NCBI RefSeq assembly: GCF_003201565.1
Contig: NZ_QJJP01000010.1
Coordinates: 46,333 to 110,332, forward strand
DNA: 64,000 bases
From: Nitrosomonas sp. Nm84
GTDB taxonomy: Bacteria; Pseudomonadota; Gammaproteobacteria; Burkholderiales; Nitrosomonadaceae
Reading direction: 5' to 3'
The translations under genes were made by a program, and so were the position numbers. Numbering within the stretch: the stretch's first letter is position 1; the number at the start of each line of letters is the position of its first letter. Shown piece by piece: positions 1 through 7,410 of the stretch. The notes under the pieces are model-generated. The model was given only the letters and a program-made list of their open reading frames with translations. It searched no databases and had not been told where the DNA came from.

Positions 1-2
1 CC

Positions 3-389
3 ATGGATTGTGCTAAATATATTGACGATAAAAATCTACTTAAAGGACGAGATAGTGCCATTGCCCTTTTTGACCGCCACAATGTTGATATGATTGTGGG
101 TGGGCATATTCATGATCCTTATGTCAATTTATCTAGCGCACGTTATCCGCACATTCGGCGAAAAATAATCCTATCTGTCGCGGGGACTTGTATGTCGTCG
201 CGAACCCGAGCAGGGGCTCCGAATTCTTTTAATTTGATTGATGTAAATACAGATTTCATTCCTAAAATTACCTTAACACGATTTGATATGGACTCAACGT
301 TTCATTTTAAACCGAAAGAAATACACTATTTTAGTCGTGATTCCACATTAAGTTGGAATCGTGATTCTTCTTTAATAGTTTCAACGTGA
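3..389 (+). CDS. Metallophosphoesterase, C-terminal part (5' truncated by window)
   Basis: About 128 residues are visible and the frame is open to the window edge, so the true start lies upstream. The residues GGHIHDPY match the GHxH metal-binding motif of the calcineurin-like phosphoesterase family, which is normally the last conserved block of the fold. Roughly 90 residues of beta-rich sequence follow, with a conserved-looking SVAGTCMSSR turn. In this family a bimetal centre hydrolyses phosphoesters; the substrate cannot be read from this fragment. The first visible ATG is simply the first in-frame codon and should not be taken as the start. No terminator is visible after the stop. Confidence 0.7.
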   Translation: MDCAKYIDDKNLLKGRDSAIALFDRHNVDMIVGGHIHDPYVNLSSARYPHIRRKIILSVAGTCMSSRTRAGAPNSFNLIDVNTDFIPKITLTRFDMDSTFHFKPKEIHYFSRDSTLSWNRDSSLIVST

Positions 390-457
390 GTTCTATTGAT
401 ATTTATACTTACAGACAATTACGAATCAGTAATTTTACTCAATATTGGAGCGTTATC

Positions 458-538
458 ATGCAGATATTTTGCCCCAGTATCAAAAGGCTTTTAGGCCTCG
501 GCGTTATAATACTCAGTGTAATTGGTACAACAATTTAA
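458..538 (+). CDS. Possible 26-residue hydrophobic peptide
   Basis: ATG at 458 is preceded by GGAG at 447-450, a reasonable Shine-Dalgarno distance. The peptide has a basic N-terminus (KR at residues 9-10) followed by a hydrophobic run, LLGLGVIILSVIGTTI, and then stops. It could be a small membrane peptide or the signal-peptide remnant of a decayed lipoprotein gene. I recognise no family, and an ORF this short can arise by chance. The rest of 390-573 shows nothing else. Confidence 0.2.
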   Translation: MQIFCPSIKRLLGLGVIILSVIGTTI

Positions 539-573
539 CGACTCTGAAAATAGGATTTTTCAAGGAATTCCAA

Positions 574-1929
574 TTATTTTCCTATGCAAAAATGCGAGAA
601 AATTTCTCCCAATAAGTCATCTGCTGTAAATTGTCCGGTTATAGATGATAGAGCCGCTTGTGAAAGTCTGAGTTCTTCAGCAAGAAGCTCCAATTGATAT
701 TCATTTTCAGTGAATTTTTGCGCATTCTCTAGATGTACTTTGGCTTGTGTTAATGCTTCAAGGTGACGCTGCCGAGCCATGAAAATCCCTTCACCAGCTT
801 GATTGAATCGCCAGCCTACGATTTCCAGCATCTTCTTGCGGAGTAATTCGATACCTGCTCCGGTTTTAGCAGAAATATAAATTTTAATGTTATTTTCTTG
901 ATCTTCAGTTCTAGGAGATGCGTTCAGTAGATCAATTTTGTTGACGACTGTAATTTGAGGTTTGCCAGCAGGAATGTGATTAATGGCTTGATCGTTGTCA
1001 TCTGATTGATGGCGATTGCAGTCAATTAACCTGATCACCATGGTGGCGCTTTTAATTGCCGCGTGGGTGCGTTCAATGCCCTTTTGCTCGACAATGTCAC
1101 TGGTTTCTCTGAGTCCCGCCGTGTCAATGACATGAATCGGTATGCCTTCGATAGCGATCGTGCGCTGAATGGTATCTCGCGTAGTTCCAGGGATCTCGGT
1201 TACGATGGCTGCATCATCTTCAACCAGCTGATTGAGCAAGCTGGATTTGCCTACATTAGGTGCGCCTACTAAGACAACTGTGATGCCTTCCTGCAATAAA
1301 TTTCCTTGCTGTGCTACAGCGAATATCTGCAACAGCTGTGTGCAGATATGATGCAGTTTTTCTTTGATCTGCAATGCTTGTAAGTTATCAATTTCATCGT
1401 CTGGGAAATCAAGGATTGCTTCTATCAGCATGCGCAGCGTAGTCAGTAAATTGACTAATTGCTCAATCTTGGTTGAGAAATGGCCCTGCAAAGAATTAAT
1501 AGCACAGCGTGCGGCTTCAATGGTGCTGGCTTCGATGATATCAGCGACGCTTTCAGCCTGAATTAAATCAATTTTATTATTAAGGTAAGCGCGTAGTGTA
1601 AATTCACCGGGTTGTGCTAAGCGAGCACCTGCAGAAAGGCATTGGTTGAGCAATAAACCCATGACTGCTGGGCCACCATGGCCTTGCAGTTCGAGTACGT
1701 CTTCACCAGTGTATGAGTTGGGTGCAGGGAAATAGAGTGCAATACCTTGATCGATGACTTGACCTTCGGCATCAAGGAATTGACTGAGCTGCGCATATCG
1801 TGGCTTGGGAAGTTTACCAAGTATGGTTTCTGCTAGTTTTATGATGTTCTTGCCAGAGATACGGACTACGCCGATTCCACCTCGGCCGGGTGGGGTGGCA
1901 ATGGCTGCAATGATATCAGGGCTTGCCAT
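574..1929 (-). CDS. mnmE: tRNA uridine-5-carboxymethylaminomethyl(34) synthesis GTPase MnmE
   Basis: With MnmG, MnmE installs the cmnm5 group on the wobble uridine (U34) of several tRNAs in the cytoplasm, using 5,10-methylene-THF and GTP. The 451-residue product has full family length. The N-terminal tetrahydrofolate-binding domain starts MASPDIIAAIATPPGRGGIG. A G domain is inserted in the helical domain, with G1 GAPNVGKSS (about residues 222-230), G3 DTAGLRET and G4 NKID. The C-terminus is the diagnostic FCIGK, whose cysteine is needed for modification. It is the last gene of the rpmH-rnpA-yidD-yidC-mnmE string and is separated from yidC by a hairpin. Confidence 0.97.
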   Translation of the reverse strand: MASPDIIAAIATPPGRGGIGVVRISGKNIIKLAETILGKLPKPRYAQLSQFLDAEGQVIDQGIALYFPAPNSYTGEDVLELQGHGGPAVMGLLLNQCLSAGARLAQPGEFTLRAYLNNKIDLIQAESVADIIEASTIEAARCAINSLQGHFSTKIEQLVNLLTTLRMLIEAILDFPDDEIDNLQALQIKEKLHHICTQLLQIFAVAQQGNLLQEGITVVLVGAPNVGKSSLLNQLVEDDAAIVTEIPGTTRDTIQRTIAIEGIPIHVIDTAGLRETSDIVEQKGIERTHAAIKSATMVIRLIDCNRHQSDDNDQAINHIPAGKPQITVVNKIDLLNASPRTEDQENNIKIYISAKTGAGIELLRKKMLEIVGWRFNQAGEGIFMARQRHLEALTQAKVHLENAQKFTENEYQLELLAEELRLSQAALSSITGQFTADDLLGEIFSHFCIGK

Positions 1930-1958
1930 AAATCATCTCGATGATTGCCGCTACGGAA

Positions 1959-1989
1959 TCACCCGTTATTCATAGAAAATAACGGGTGA
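1959..1989. repeat. Perfect 12-bp inverted repeat between yidC and mnmE
   Basis: Arms TCACCCGTTATT (1959-1970) and AATAACGGGTGA (1978-1989) are perfectly complementary around a 7-nt loop. The hairpin starts just after the yidC stop and lies upstream of mnmE. There is no T-run on either strand, so it is not a classic intrinsic terminator. It may be an mRNA 3'-end stabiliser or processing site that adjusts mnmE relative to yidC. Confidence 0.6.
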
Positions 1990-1997
1990 CGGATGGT

Positions 1998-3923
1998 TTA
2001 TTTTCTCCGGGGTTTCTTGTTAGCTGCTGTGCTTCTTGCTTTTGCGGGCGGTTTGTTTTTCACTGGAGTAGTCACTGGCTGTGGCTTTTCAGTGTGCTCG
2101 GCATCGGTGTTCGCAGCGGTTGCTGCTTCCTGGATGGATGTATCTTCACTGACGGAGGCCGGGAGCAGTGGTTCTTCAGAAAGTGTTCCGGGCTTGCCCT
2201 TTCTTTTTCTTTGGTTTCTATCTTTTTCCTTGTTACTTTCAGCCTCAGCTTTGTTTTCATACATGCGTGTTATTTGCCATTGCTGGGCAATGGAAAGTAT
2301 ATTATTGCAGAGTGAATAAAGTACCAATCCGGATGGGAAAAAGAAAAAGAAGATGCTAAATGCGATGGGCATTATCTGCATTACTTTTGCTTGAATCGGA
2401 TCTGCCGGTGTGGGGCTGAGTTTGGATTGAACCCACATCGATATGCCCATGATTACCGGCAATACATAATACGGATCAGGTACAGACATGTCGGTAATCC
2501 ATAATGCAAACGGTGCATAGCGTAATTCAACCGCTGCCATTAAGGTCCAGAATAAAGCAATAAATACCGGAATCTGAACCAGGATGGGTAAGCAACCACC
2601 CATCGGATTGATTTTTTCTTCTTTGTAGAATTCCATCATTGCTTGATGCATTCGCTGGCGATCGCTTGCGTATTGTTCACGTATCCGTTGTAACTTCGGT
2701 GTGACCACGCGCAGTTTTGCCATTGAACGATAGCCGGCAGCAGATAATGGGAAGAAAATGAGTTTTACAGTCAGCGTCAGCAGAATAATGGATACGCCCC
2801 AGTTATCGACCCATGAATGATAAAAGGAGAGCAGCCAGAATAGTGGTACGGCAAGCACCGTTAACCATCCATAATCGACCGTTAACTCCAGTCCCGGTGC
2901 CAGTTCTGCCAATTTGTTCTGTTCTTGCGGACCGGCATAAAAAGGCATAGTGATACTTTTGGTTTGCCCCGGCTCAATTGCGCCAACCGGTGCGATGACG
3001 CCCGCTGTGTATTGATTGTACGTTAAGCGCTTAGCGTAATATTCACGAGGAGTATGTGGCGTCGGTAGCCAAGCAGTAAGAAAGTAGTGTTCAAGCATGG
3101 CTATCCAGCCGTTATCTGCATTGGTTGGATATTCCGCTTTATTCTTGTCCAGATCAGAGAATTTTATTTTCAGGAATTTGTCTGCTTCCGTATACATTGC
3201 AGGTCCCGTATAGGAATGAACCATCGTGCTAGTCCCCGTGGGTTCATTTGCATCTCGTAACATCTGAAAATATGAGAATGGAGCAATCGCTGCTTCACTA
3301 TGATTGACGACTTCAAATTCAACATCAATGACATAGCTGCCACGATGGAAGGTGTAAATCTTGATAACTTGTATACCATTTACTTCTGGCGCCAGAAGAC
3401 GTACTACGACCTTATTCTGACCAGGTTCCAGTTCGTAATTATAGTGATTGGAGTCGACAGTGTATTTGGTTTTGTGACTGGGTAATCCATCACCGATCAA
3501 TCCTGATTGTGCTACCTGGAATCGCGCAGTTTTATCCAATAACAGCTCATAGGGCTTGTTTTTGTCTTCCCGAGATGGGTGTTTCAGTAAGCCGAGCTGC
3601 CGTATATCACCACCTGCTGTGTCAATTTCAGCAACAATCATATCTGTTGTGATTTTGATTTTCTCGCCAGTGGTAAATAGATTGGGTGTTATCGATGGAT
3701 TGGCGCCTTCTATCTCGGAAGAGATTCCGCCGGATTCTTCTACTGCAGAAGTTAAGCTATCGCCAGGTACTGGCAGTGGATCATGACGCTGATTAGAAGA
3801 GTTTGAGGTTGCTCCGGGCATTACTTGTGAGGCGGGCGGATATAACTCTTTTTGCCATGCTTCCCACAAAAACAGTAAAGAAGTAGAGAAAATAATAATA
3901 AGTACAAGTCGTTTTGTTTCCAT
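1998..3923 (-). CDS. yidC: Membrane protein insertase YidC
   Basis: YidC inserts and folds inner-membrane proteins, alone or with SecYEG. The N-terminal anchor (METKRLVLIIIFSTSLLFLW) is followed by a linker, then the large periplasmic beta-sandwich domain of Gram-negative YidC (about residues 90-330). The conserved membrane core lies at about 350-545, including GWLTVLAVPLFWLLSF and the cytoplasmic hairpin region with KLRVVTPKLQRIREQY. The protein is 641 residues, against about 550 for E. coli. The extra length is a C-terminal tail of about 85 residues rich in Lys, Arg, Pro and Thr, ending KKPRRK. Basic tails of this kind on some Oxa1/YidC proteins contact ribosomes; that role here is inferred. 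Confidence 0.97.
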   Translation of the reverse strand: METKRLVLIIIFSTSLLFLWEAWQKELYPPASQVMPGATSNSSNQRHDPLPVPGDSLTSAVEESGGISSEIEGANPSITPNLFTTGEKIKITTDMIVAEIDTAGGDIRQLGLLKHPSREDKNKPYELLLDKTARFQVAQSGLIGDGLPSHKTKYTVDSNHYNYELEPGQNKVVVRLLAPEVNGIQVIKIYTFHRGSYVIDVEFEVVNHSEAAIAPFSYFQMLRDANEPTGTSTMVHSYTGPAMYTEADKFLKIKFSDLDKNKAEYPTNADNGWIAMLEHYFLTAWLPTPHTPREYYAKRLTYNQYTAGVIAPVGAIEPGQTKSITMPFYAGPQEQNKLAELAPGLELTVDYGWLTVLAVPLFWLLSFYHSWVDNWGVSIILLTLTVKLIFFPLSAAGYRSMAKLRVVTPKLQRIREQYASDRQRMHQAMMEFYKEEKINPMGGCLPILVQIPVFIALFWTLMAAVELRYAPFALWITDMSVPDPYYVLPVIMGISMWVQSKLSPTPADPIQAKVMQIMPIAFSIFFFFFPSGLVLYSLCNNILSIAQQWQITRMYENKAEAESNKEKDRNQRKRKGKPGTLSEEPLLPASVSEDTSIQEAATAANTDAEHTEKPQPVTTPVKNKPPAKARSTAANKKPRRK

Positions 3924-4111
3924 TGTTTATCTGATCAGGTTGTTTTGTTTCGATATAACTGCTCGTGTGTCACGAAAATCAACTGATTAATAGTGTGGCT
4001 CAGTATGTCGCGATATTCTTATGTTCTGACAGCTAATTGATCGATAGCTTCGAATAAATAATGAATTGATTGTATGCAGTCATTGAGATTAAACTTCTAT
4101 TTTATGTTGTA

Positions 4112-4321
4112 CTAAGGTACTGGCTCGTAACCACCTTTGTTCCAGGGATTACATCGCAATATGCGCCATACACTCAGTCGTGTTCCATGGAATAATCCGT
4201 ATTTTTCATATGCTTCACGAGCATACTGTGAGCAAGTTGGAGTAAAACGACATGAGGGTGCCAGATAAGGGCTTATACAGTACTGATAGGCTTTAATAAA
4301 GGCAATAATTAACCGTGACAT
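4112..4321 (-). CDS. yidD: Membrane protein insertion efficiency factor YidD
   Basis: YidD is a 69-residue inner-membrane-associated accessory of YidC-dependent insertion. The family signature is complete: an amphipathic N-terminus ([20 protein letters not shown]), then [16 protein letters not shown] with its cysteines, and the terminal block [17 protein letters not shown]. Its ATG at 4319-4321 overlaps the 3' end of rnpA, whose stop is at 4309-4311, so the two are probably translationally coupled. The 188-nt gap to yidC shows no other gene. Confidence 0.95.
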   Translation of the reverse strand: MSRLIIAFIKAYQYCISPYLAPSCRFTPTCSQYAREAYEKYGLFHGTRLSVWRILRCNPWNKGGYEPVP

Positions 4322-4698
4322 TGCTGTAGCTGAAACATCAATAACTTGGCTTCATTGACCAATTGTATCGAATCATTTTGGGGAATTGAGCGCCGCAATC
4401 GTATTACCCAATCCATTTTTTTAAAATGCTCATATTCATTATGTCGGTTCTTACGAAATGTTTCTCGTAATATACGTTTAATCCAATTGCGCTTAACTGC
4501 GTGTCGCTCAATTCTTTTTGAAACAATTAATCCTATTCGCGCATATGCAAGTCCATTGGGTTTTGCATAAATTTGAATTAAATCACTACTGGCCTGATAT
4601 CTTAAGTTAATTACTGCAGCAAATTCTGTTGCTTTAAGTAGTCTGCAACTTTTTGGCAGAGAGTGAATTTCAACAAATTTGAAAATAAAATTTTTTAT
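4309..4698 (-). CDS. rnpA: Ribonuclease P protein component (no ATG/GTG/TTG start in frame)
   Basis: RnpA is the protein subunit of RNase P, which cleaves 5' leaders from pre-tRNAs. The frame reads [18 protein letters not shown], then the family core [20 protein letters not shown] and [10 protein letters not shown] (the RNR-type RNA-binding helix), and stops at 4309-4311 inside the start of yidD. Position between rpmH and yidD confirms the identity. From the upstream TGA (4699-4701) to the conserved LPKS there is no ATG, GTG or TTG in this frame. The next ATG lies far inside the core, beyond the RNA-binding helix. Possible starts are CTG (4657-4659, giving 116 residues, the usual family size), ATT (4666-4668 or 4684-4686) or ATA (4696-4698). 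The coordinates given cover the whole open frame. Alternatives are a sequencing error or a lost start codon. Confidence 0.88.
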   Translation of the reverse strand: MKNFIFKFVEIHSLPKSCRLLKATEFAAVINLRYQASSDLIQIYAKPNGLAYARIGLIVSKRIERHAVKRNWIKRILRETFRKNRHNEYEHFKKMDWVIRLRRSIPQNDSIQLVNEAKLLMFQLQQCHG

Positions 4699-4706
4699 TC
4701 AGTAGA

Positions 4707-4841
4707 TTAGACACTCAACCGAGCGCGACCTTTTGCGCGACGAGCCCGAATTACGGCCGCACCACCACGTGTTCTCATACGCACAAGAAATCCGTGTGTA
4801 CGCTTTCTTTTAATAACTGAAGGCTGATAAGTTCGTTTCAT
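4707..4841 (-). CDS. rpmH: 50S ribosomal protein L34
   Basis: The 44-residue product begins [20 protein letters not shown] and ends [12 protein letters not shown], the standard L34 sequence, very rich in Arg and Lys. It is a component of the large ribosomal subunit. GAGAG a few bases upstream of the ATG serves as ribosome binding site. It is the first gene of the rpmH-rnpA-yidD-yidC-mnmE string and is preceded by a near-consensus sigma-70 promoter. The usual divergent dnaA is not present on the other side. Confidence 0.97.
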   Translation of the reverse strand: MKRTYQPSVIKRKRTHGFLVRMRTRGGAAVIRARRAKGRARLSV

Positions 4842-4877
4842 TTTTCTCTCTAATTTCTTCTGTCAATAGAACCGCGT

Positions 4878-4906
4878 ATTACAACTTGTTAAGATGAGGA
4901 TGTCAA
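4878..4906 (-). promoter_or_regulatory. Sigma-70 promoter of the rpmH operon
   Basis: On the minus strand a perfect -35 TTGACA (4906-4901) is followed after exactly 17 nt by TGTAAT (4883-4878), a five-of-six match to the -10 consensus. Transcription would begin near 4871, giving a leader of about 30 nt before the rpmH ATG. The rest of 4842-5130 is AT-rich and has no gene or recognisable DnaA-box cluster. Confidence 0.7.
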
Positions 4907-5130
4907 TATTATTTTTAAGACGATTCGTTATTTTTGGCTGAGTAACCAAGAAATATTGATATAGATGAGTGAGCGGTTTGTACTATAACTGTCCGAATAA
5001 AACATTATTAACTGATAAATTTATTATTTATTATATTAATCAATTGCTTGATAGCTAATATTTCTGTTTTTTTATGAAGCATATAAGTAACAGCTTACTT
5101 AATTGCAATTTCTAAAAGGAGGATTTAAAC

Positions 5131-5184
5131 TTGGGTAATAAAAAATTAAGATGGTTTTTAGAAAGAAGATGGAAGAAAAAATAG
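5131..5184 (+). CDS. Possible 17-residue basic peptide with ideal ribosome binding site
   Basis: AAGGAGG at 5116-5122 is a perfect Shine-Dalgarno sequence, with 8 nt to a TTG codon at 5131. The frame encodes MGNKKLRWFLERRWKKK and stops at 5182-5184. Nine of its 17 residues are Lys or Arg, and two are Trp. A short inverted repeat (AAGTAA 5085-5090, TTACTT 5095-5100) precedes it. It may be a leader peptide or a small basic protein. I recognise no family, and only the ribosome binding site argues that it is real. Confidence 0.35.
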   Translation: MGNKKLRWFLERRWKKK

Positions 5185-5312
5185 CTTATTAAGAAATTGA
5201 GATAGTTAATTTTTGATCAAAAAATTTTATATTATTCACCAAGTAAAATGGCTGGCTTCTTTGAGTTGTTTTGTACGAATGGATAAAATAAATAATAAAA
5301 GAGGTGTAGCGA

Positions 5313-5789
5313 ATGACTGAGATAACTGCAATTTCTGATAATCGATGTCAGGATCGTCGTCAAAGTATGCCATTTTTTTGTGCTTTTCATTTGGGCATTA
5401 AGGCTGGAAGAAGAGTGAGTGAGCGCAGAATAATGGAACGTGGAAGGTCTGGTTATGTTGATTATTATGCAGGTCACTTGATGTTATGTGCGATAGTGAT
5501 TTTATTTTTAAGTGCATTAGATGCTTTTCTTACGTTAAATATTTTGAATAATGGCGGCGAAGAGCTTAATTGGTTTATGGCGGTGCTGATTGACGATGGT
5601 GTGGAAAAATTTGTTGGTTTCAAAATAGCTTTGACAGCGATGGCACTTATATTACTTGTTATTCACCATAATGTTCAATTAACGAAAAAAGTGCGCGTCA
5701 GACACATTAAGTACCTTATTTTGATTGGTTATACTGTATTAATCGGTTATGAATTACATTTGCTGGAATTAGCAACGACTGCTTATTGA
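5313..5789 (+). CDS. DUF5658-like small integral membrane protein
   Basis: The 158-residue product has a basic cytoplasmic N-terminus of about 55 residues (CQDRRQSM, GRRVSERRIMERGR). Three likely membrane spans follow, near residues 57-78, 99-118 and 132-148. The spacing of LSALDAFLTLNIL, then GGEELNWFMAVLI, then a Lys in the next helix (GFKIALTAMALILL), matches the DUF5658 pattern. Function is unknown. AGAGG a few bases before the ATG supports the start. It is followed after 34 nt by the DUF6447-like gene in the same direction. Confidence 0.6.
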   Translation: MTEITAISDNRCQDRRQSMPFFCAFHLGIKAGRRVSERRIMERGRSGYVDYYAGHLMLCAIVILFLSALDAFLTLNILNNGGEELNWFMAVLIDDGVEKFVGFKIALTAMALILLVIHHNVQLTKKVRVRHIKYLILIGYTVLIGYELHLLELATTAY

Positions 5790-5823
5790 TTGTAGATGCG
5801 CCAGAAATAATTAAAGGATAGAA

Positions 5824-6030
5824 ATGACTGATAGTGAAAATAAGATCAAGATTGATGGTGTCGAATATTCATTATCATCGTTGAGTACTGAAGCAAAGAC
5901 GCAGATTACTAATCTTAGATTTGTTGAAAACGAAATAATACAGTTGAAAGCAAAATTGGCAATAGCTAATACGGCAAAGCTTGCTTATCAAGCAGCATTA
6001 AAAAACGCTATAACCAGCAATACTCAATAA
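5824..6030 (+). CDS. DUF6447-like small protein
   Basis: The 68-residue acidic/polar protein has the pattern IKIDGVEYSLSSLSTEAKTQ, then LRFVENEIIQLKAKLAIANT and AYQAALKNAI. This is a short beta-hairpin start followed by a helical pair, matching the DUF6447 family. Function is unknown. AAGGA upstream of the ATG supports the start. The gene converges on the type I secretion outer-membrane gene with only 13 nt between stops. A link to secretion is possible but not shown. Confidence 0.6.
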   Translation: MTDSENKIKIDGVEYSLSSLSTEAKTQITNLRFVENEIIQLKAKLAIANTAKLAYQAALKNAITSNTQ

Positions 6031-6043
6031 ACGTTTTAACTCA

Positions 6044-7405
6044 CTATTTCAGTTGCTGTTGTCGTGTAAAGTAGCTGGCTACACTTCTTAAATCATCTAA
6101 TACCAGCGTGCCAGCGGCAAACTGCAAGCGAAGATAAGCGAGTAGGTAGTTATATCGTGCCTCGGCGAGATCGCGCCGGGCCGTATGTACTTGTTGTTGT
6201 GCATCCAAAAGATTTAAATTAATACGTATGCCGCCGCGAATACTTTTTTGTGTGGCATCGACGAGTAGTTCAGCTGACTTGACCGCTAGTTCTAATGATT
6301 CAATTCTTTTAACACCGCTCTGTAACAGATTGTATTGTTTACGCAGTTCAATAAGTACTTTATCAGCTATGGCATCAAGGTCAGCCTCTGCTCGGGCATG
6401 GTTGGCTTTTGCTTGTGCAGTCAATGCATTGACACGACCACCAGCATAGAGCGGGAAATTAACTTCAATACCGATCGTACCTAGCTCAGCATCTTGGTTT
6501 CGTGTGATAAATGAACCTCTATTGTTTTTTGAAAGACTTGCGACTAAATCGACGCGTGGTGCATGTCCGGCATAACTTTTTCTGATTTCTTCTTTGCCGG
6601 AAACTACTGTATGGCGTTGTGTGACCAGTTCTGCATTGCGTTCGAGGGCTAGAGCGTACCAATTGTCATAATCTTGCAACTGAATGGAACGCGAGCTAAA
6701 CATGTCTGACAATCGGTCCAATTGGTCTATTTTTTGTCCTATAATAGACTCAAGTTTAAGTAGTGCTGTTTCCAGTTCATCTTTGGCTTCAATAACATGC
6801 GCTTGTGCAATAGCATGCTTTGATTGTGTTTCAAGTACATCAGTGGTGGTTCCTTCTCCTTTCAATAGCATACGTTCGTTGACACGCTTGAGTTCTTCAA
6901 GGGAAGTTAGTTGTGTTTCTGAGAGTCTGACATGTTCCTGTGCCAGCAGTGTTTCCACATAAGCTTCTACCAATCGAACAACAAGGTGTTGACTGCGTCC
7001 AGTAAATTTTGCGCGACTGGAATCTGCTTGCGCTTTTCCTATTCGATAACTAGCAACTGCTTCCAAGTTGATCAAAGGTTGACGTAAAGTTAAGGAACTG
7101 ATCTGACTATCAAAACTTGTATTATCAGCGACGCTTTGCCCGGTTTGTGTCGCTCCTGTAATGGTTCCCGCACTTTTGCTCTGAGTGTGAGTAACTGTCA
7201 GATTAGGCAGTAAACTAGCCAAACCAATGGCCTCTGCCTGTTGCCCAGCTTCGCTCTCATGTAAAGCTGAGCGGTAAGTCGGGTCATGTCTTAATGCCGC
7301 TTCATAAGCTTCTAATAAACTCAATGCGTGCGCATGATTGGCTTGTTGGCTAATCAACAAGATTATGCAGAATAAAAGAAAAAGTTTTGTACGAGGGAAA
7401 GTCAT
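6044..7405 (-). CDS. TolC-family outer membrane protein of a type I secretion system
   Basis: This 453-residue outer-membrane channel would connect the ABC/fusion-protein complex to the outside. A signal peptide (MTFPRTKLFLLFCIILLISQ...HAHA, about 27 residues) precedes two repeats of long periplasmic helices. The start LLEAYEAALRHDPTYRSALH is the usual TolC N-terminus, and FPLYAGGRVNALTAQAKA in the second half is a classic family motif. It is the third gene of the operon, with the fusion-protein stop only 5 nt upstream. The set resembles PrtF/RsaF more than drug-efflux TolC, judged by its partners. Confidence 0.92.
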   Translation of the reverse strand: MTFPRTKLFLLFCIILLISQQANHAHALSLLEAYEAALRHDPTYRSALHESEAGQQAEAIGLASLLPNLTVTHTQSKSAGTITGATQTGQSVADNTSFDSQISSLTLRQPLINLEAVASYRIGKAQADSSRAKFTGRSQHLVVRLVEAYVETLLAQEHVRLSETQLTSLEELKRVNERMLLKGEGTTTDVLETQSKHAIAQAHVIEAKDELETALLKLESIIGQKIDQLDRLSDMFSSRSIQLQDYDNWYALALERNAELVTQRHTVVSGKEEIRKSYAGHAPRVDLVASLSKNNRGSFITRNQDAELGTIGIEVNFPLYAGGRVNALTAQAKANHARAEADLDAIADKVLIELRKQYNLLQSGVKRIESLELAVKSAELLVDATQKSIRGGIRINLNLLDAQQQVHTARRDLAEARYNYLLAYLRLQFAAGTLVLDDLRSVASYFTRQQQLK

Positions 7406-7410
7406 TGTAA

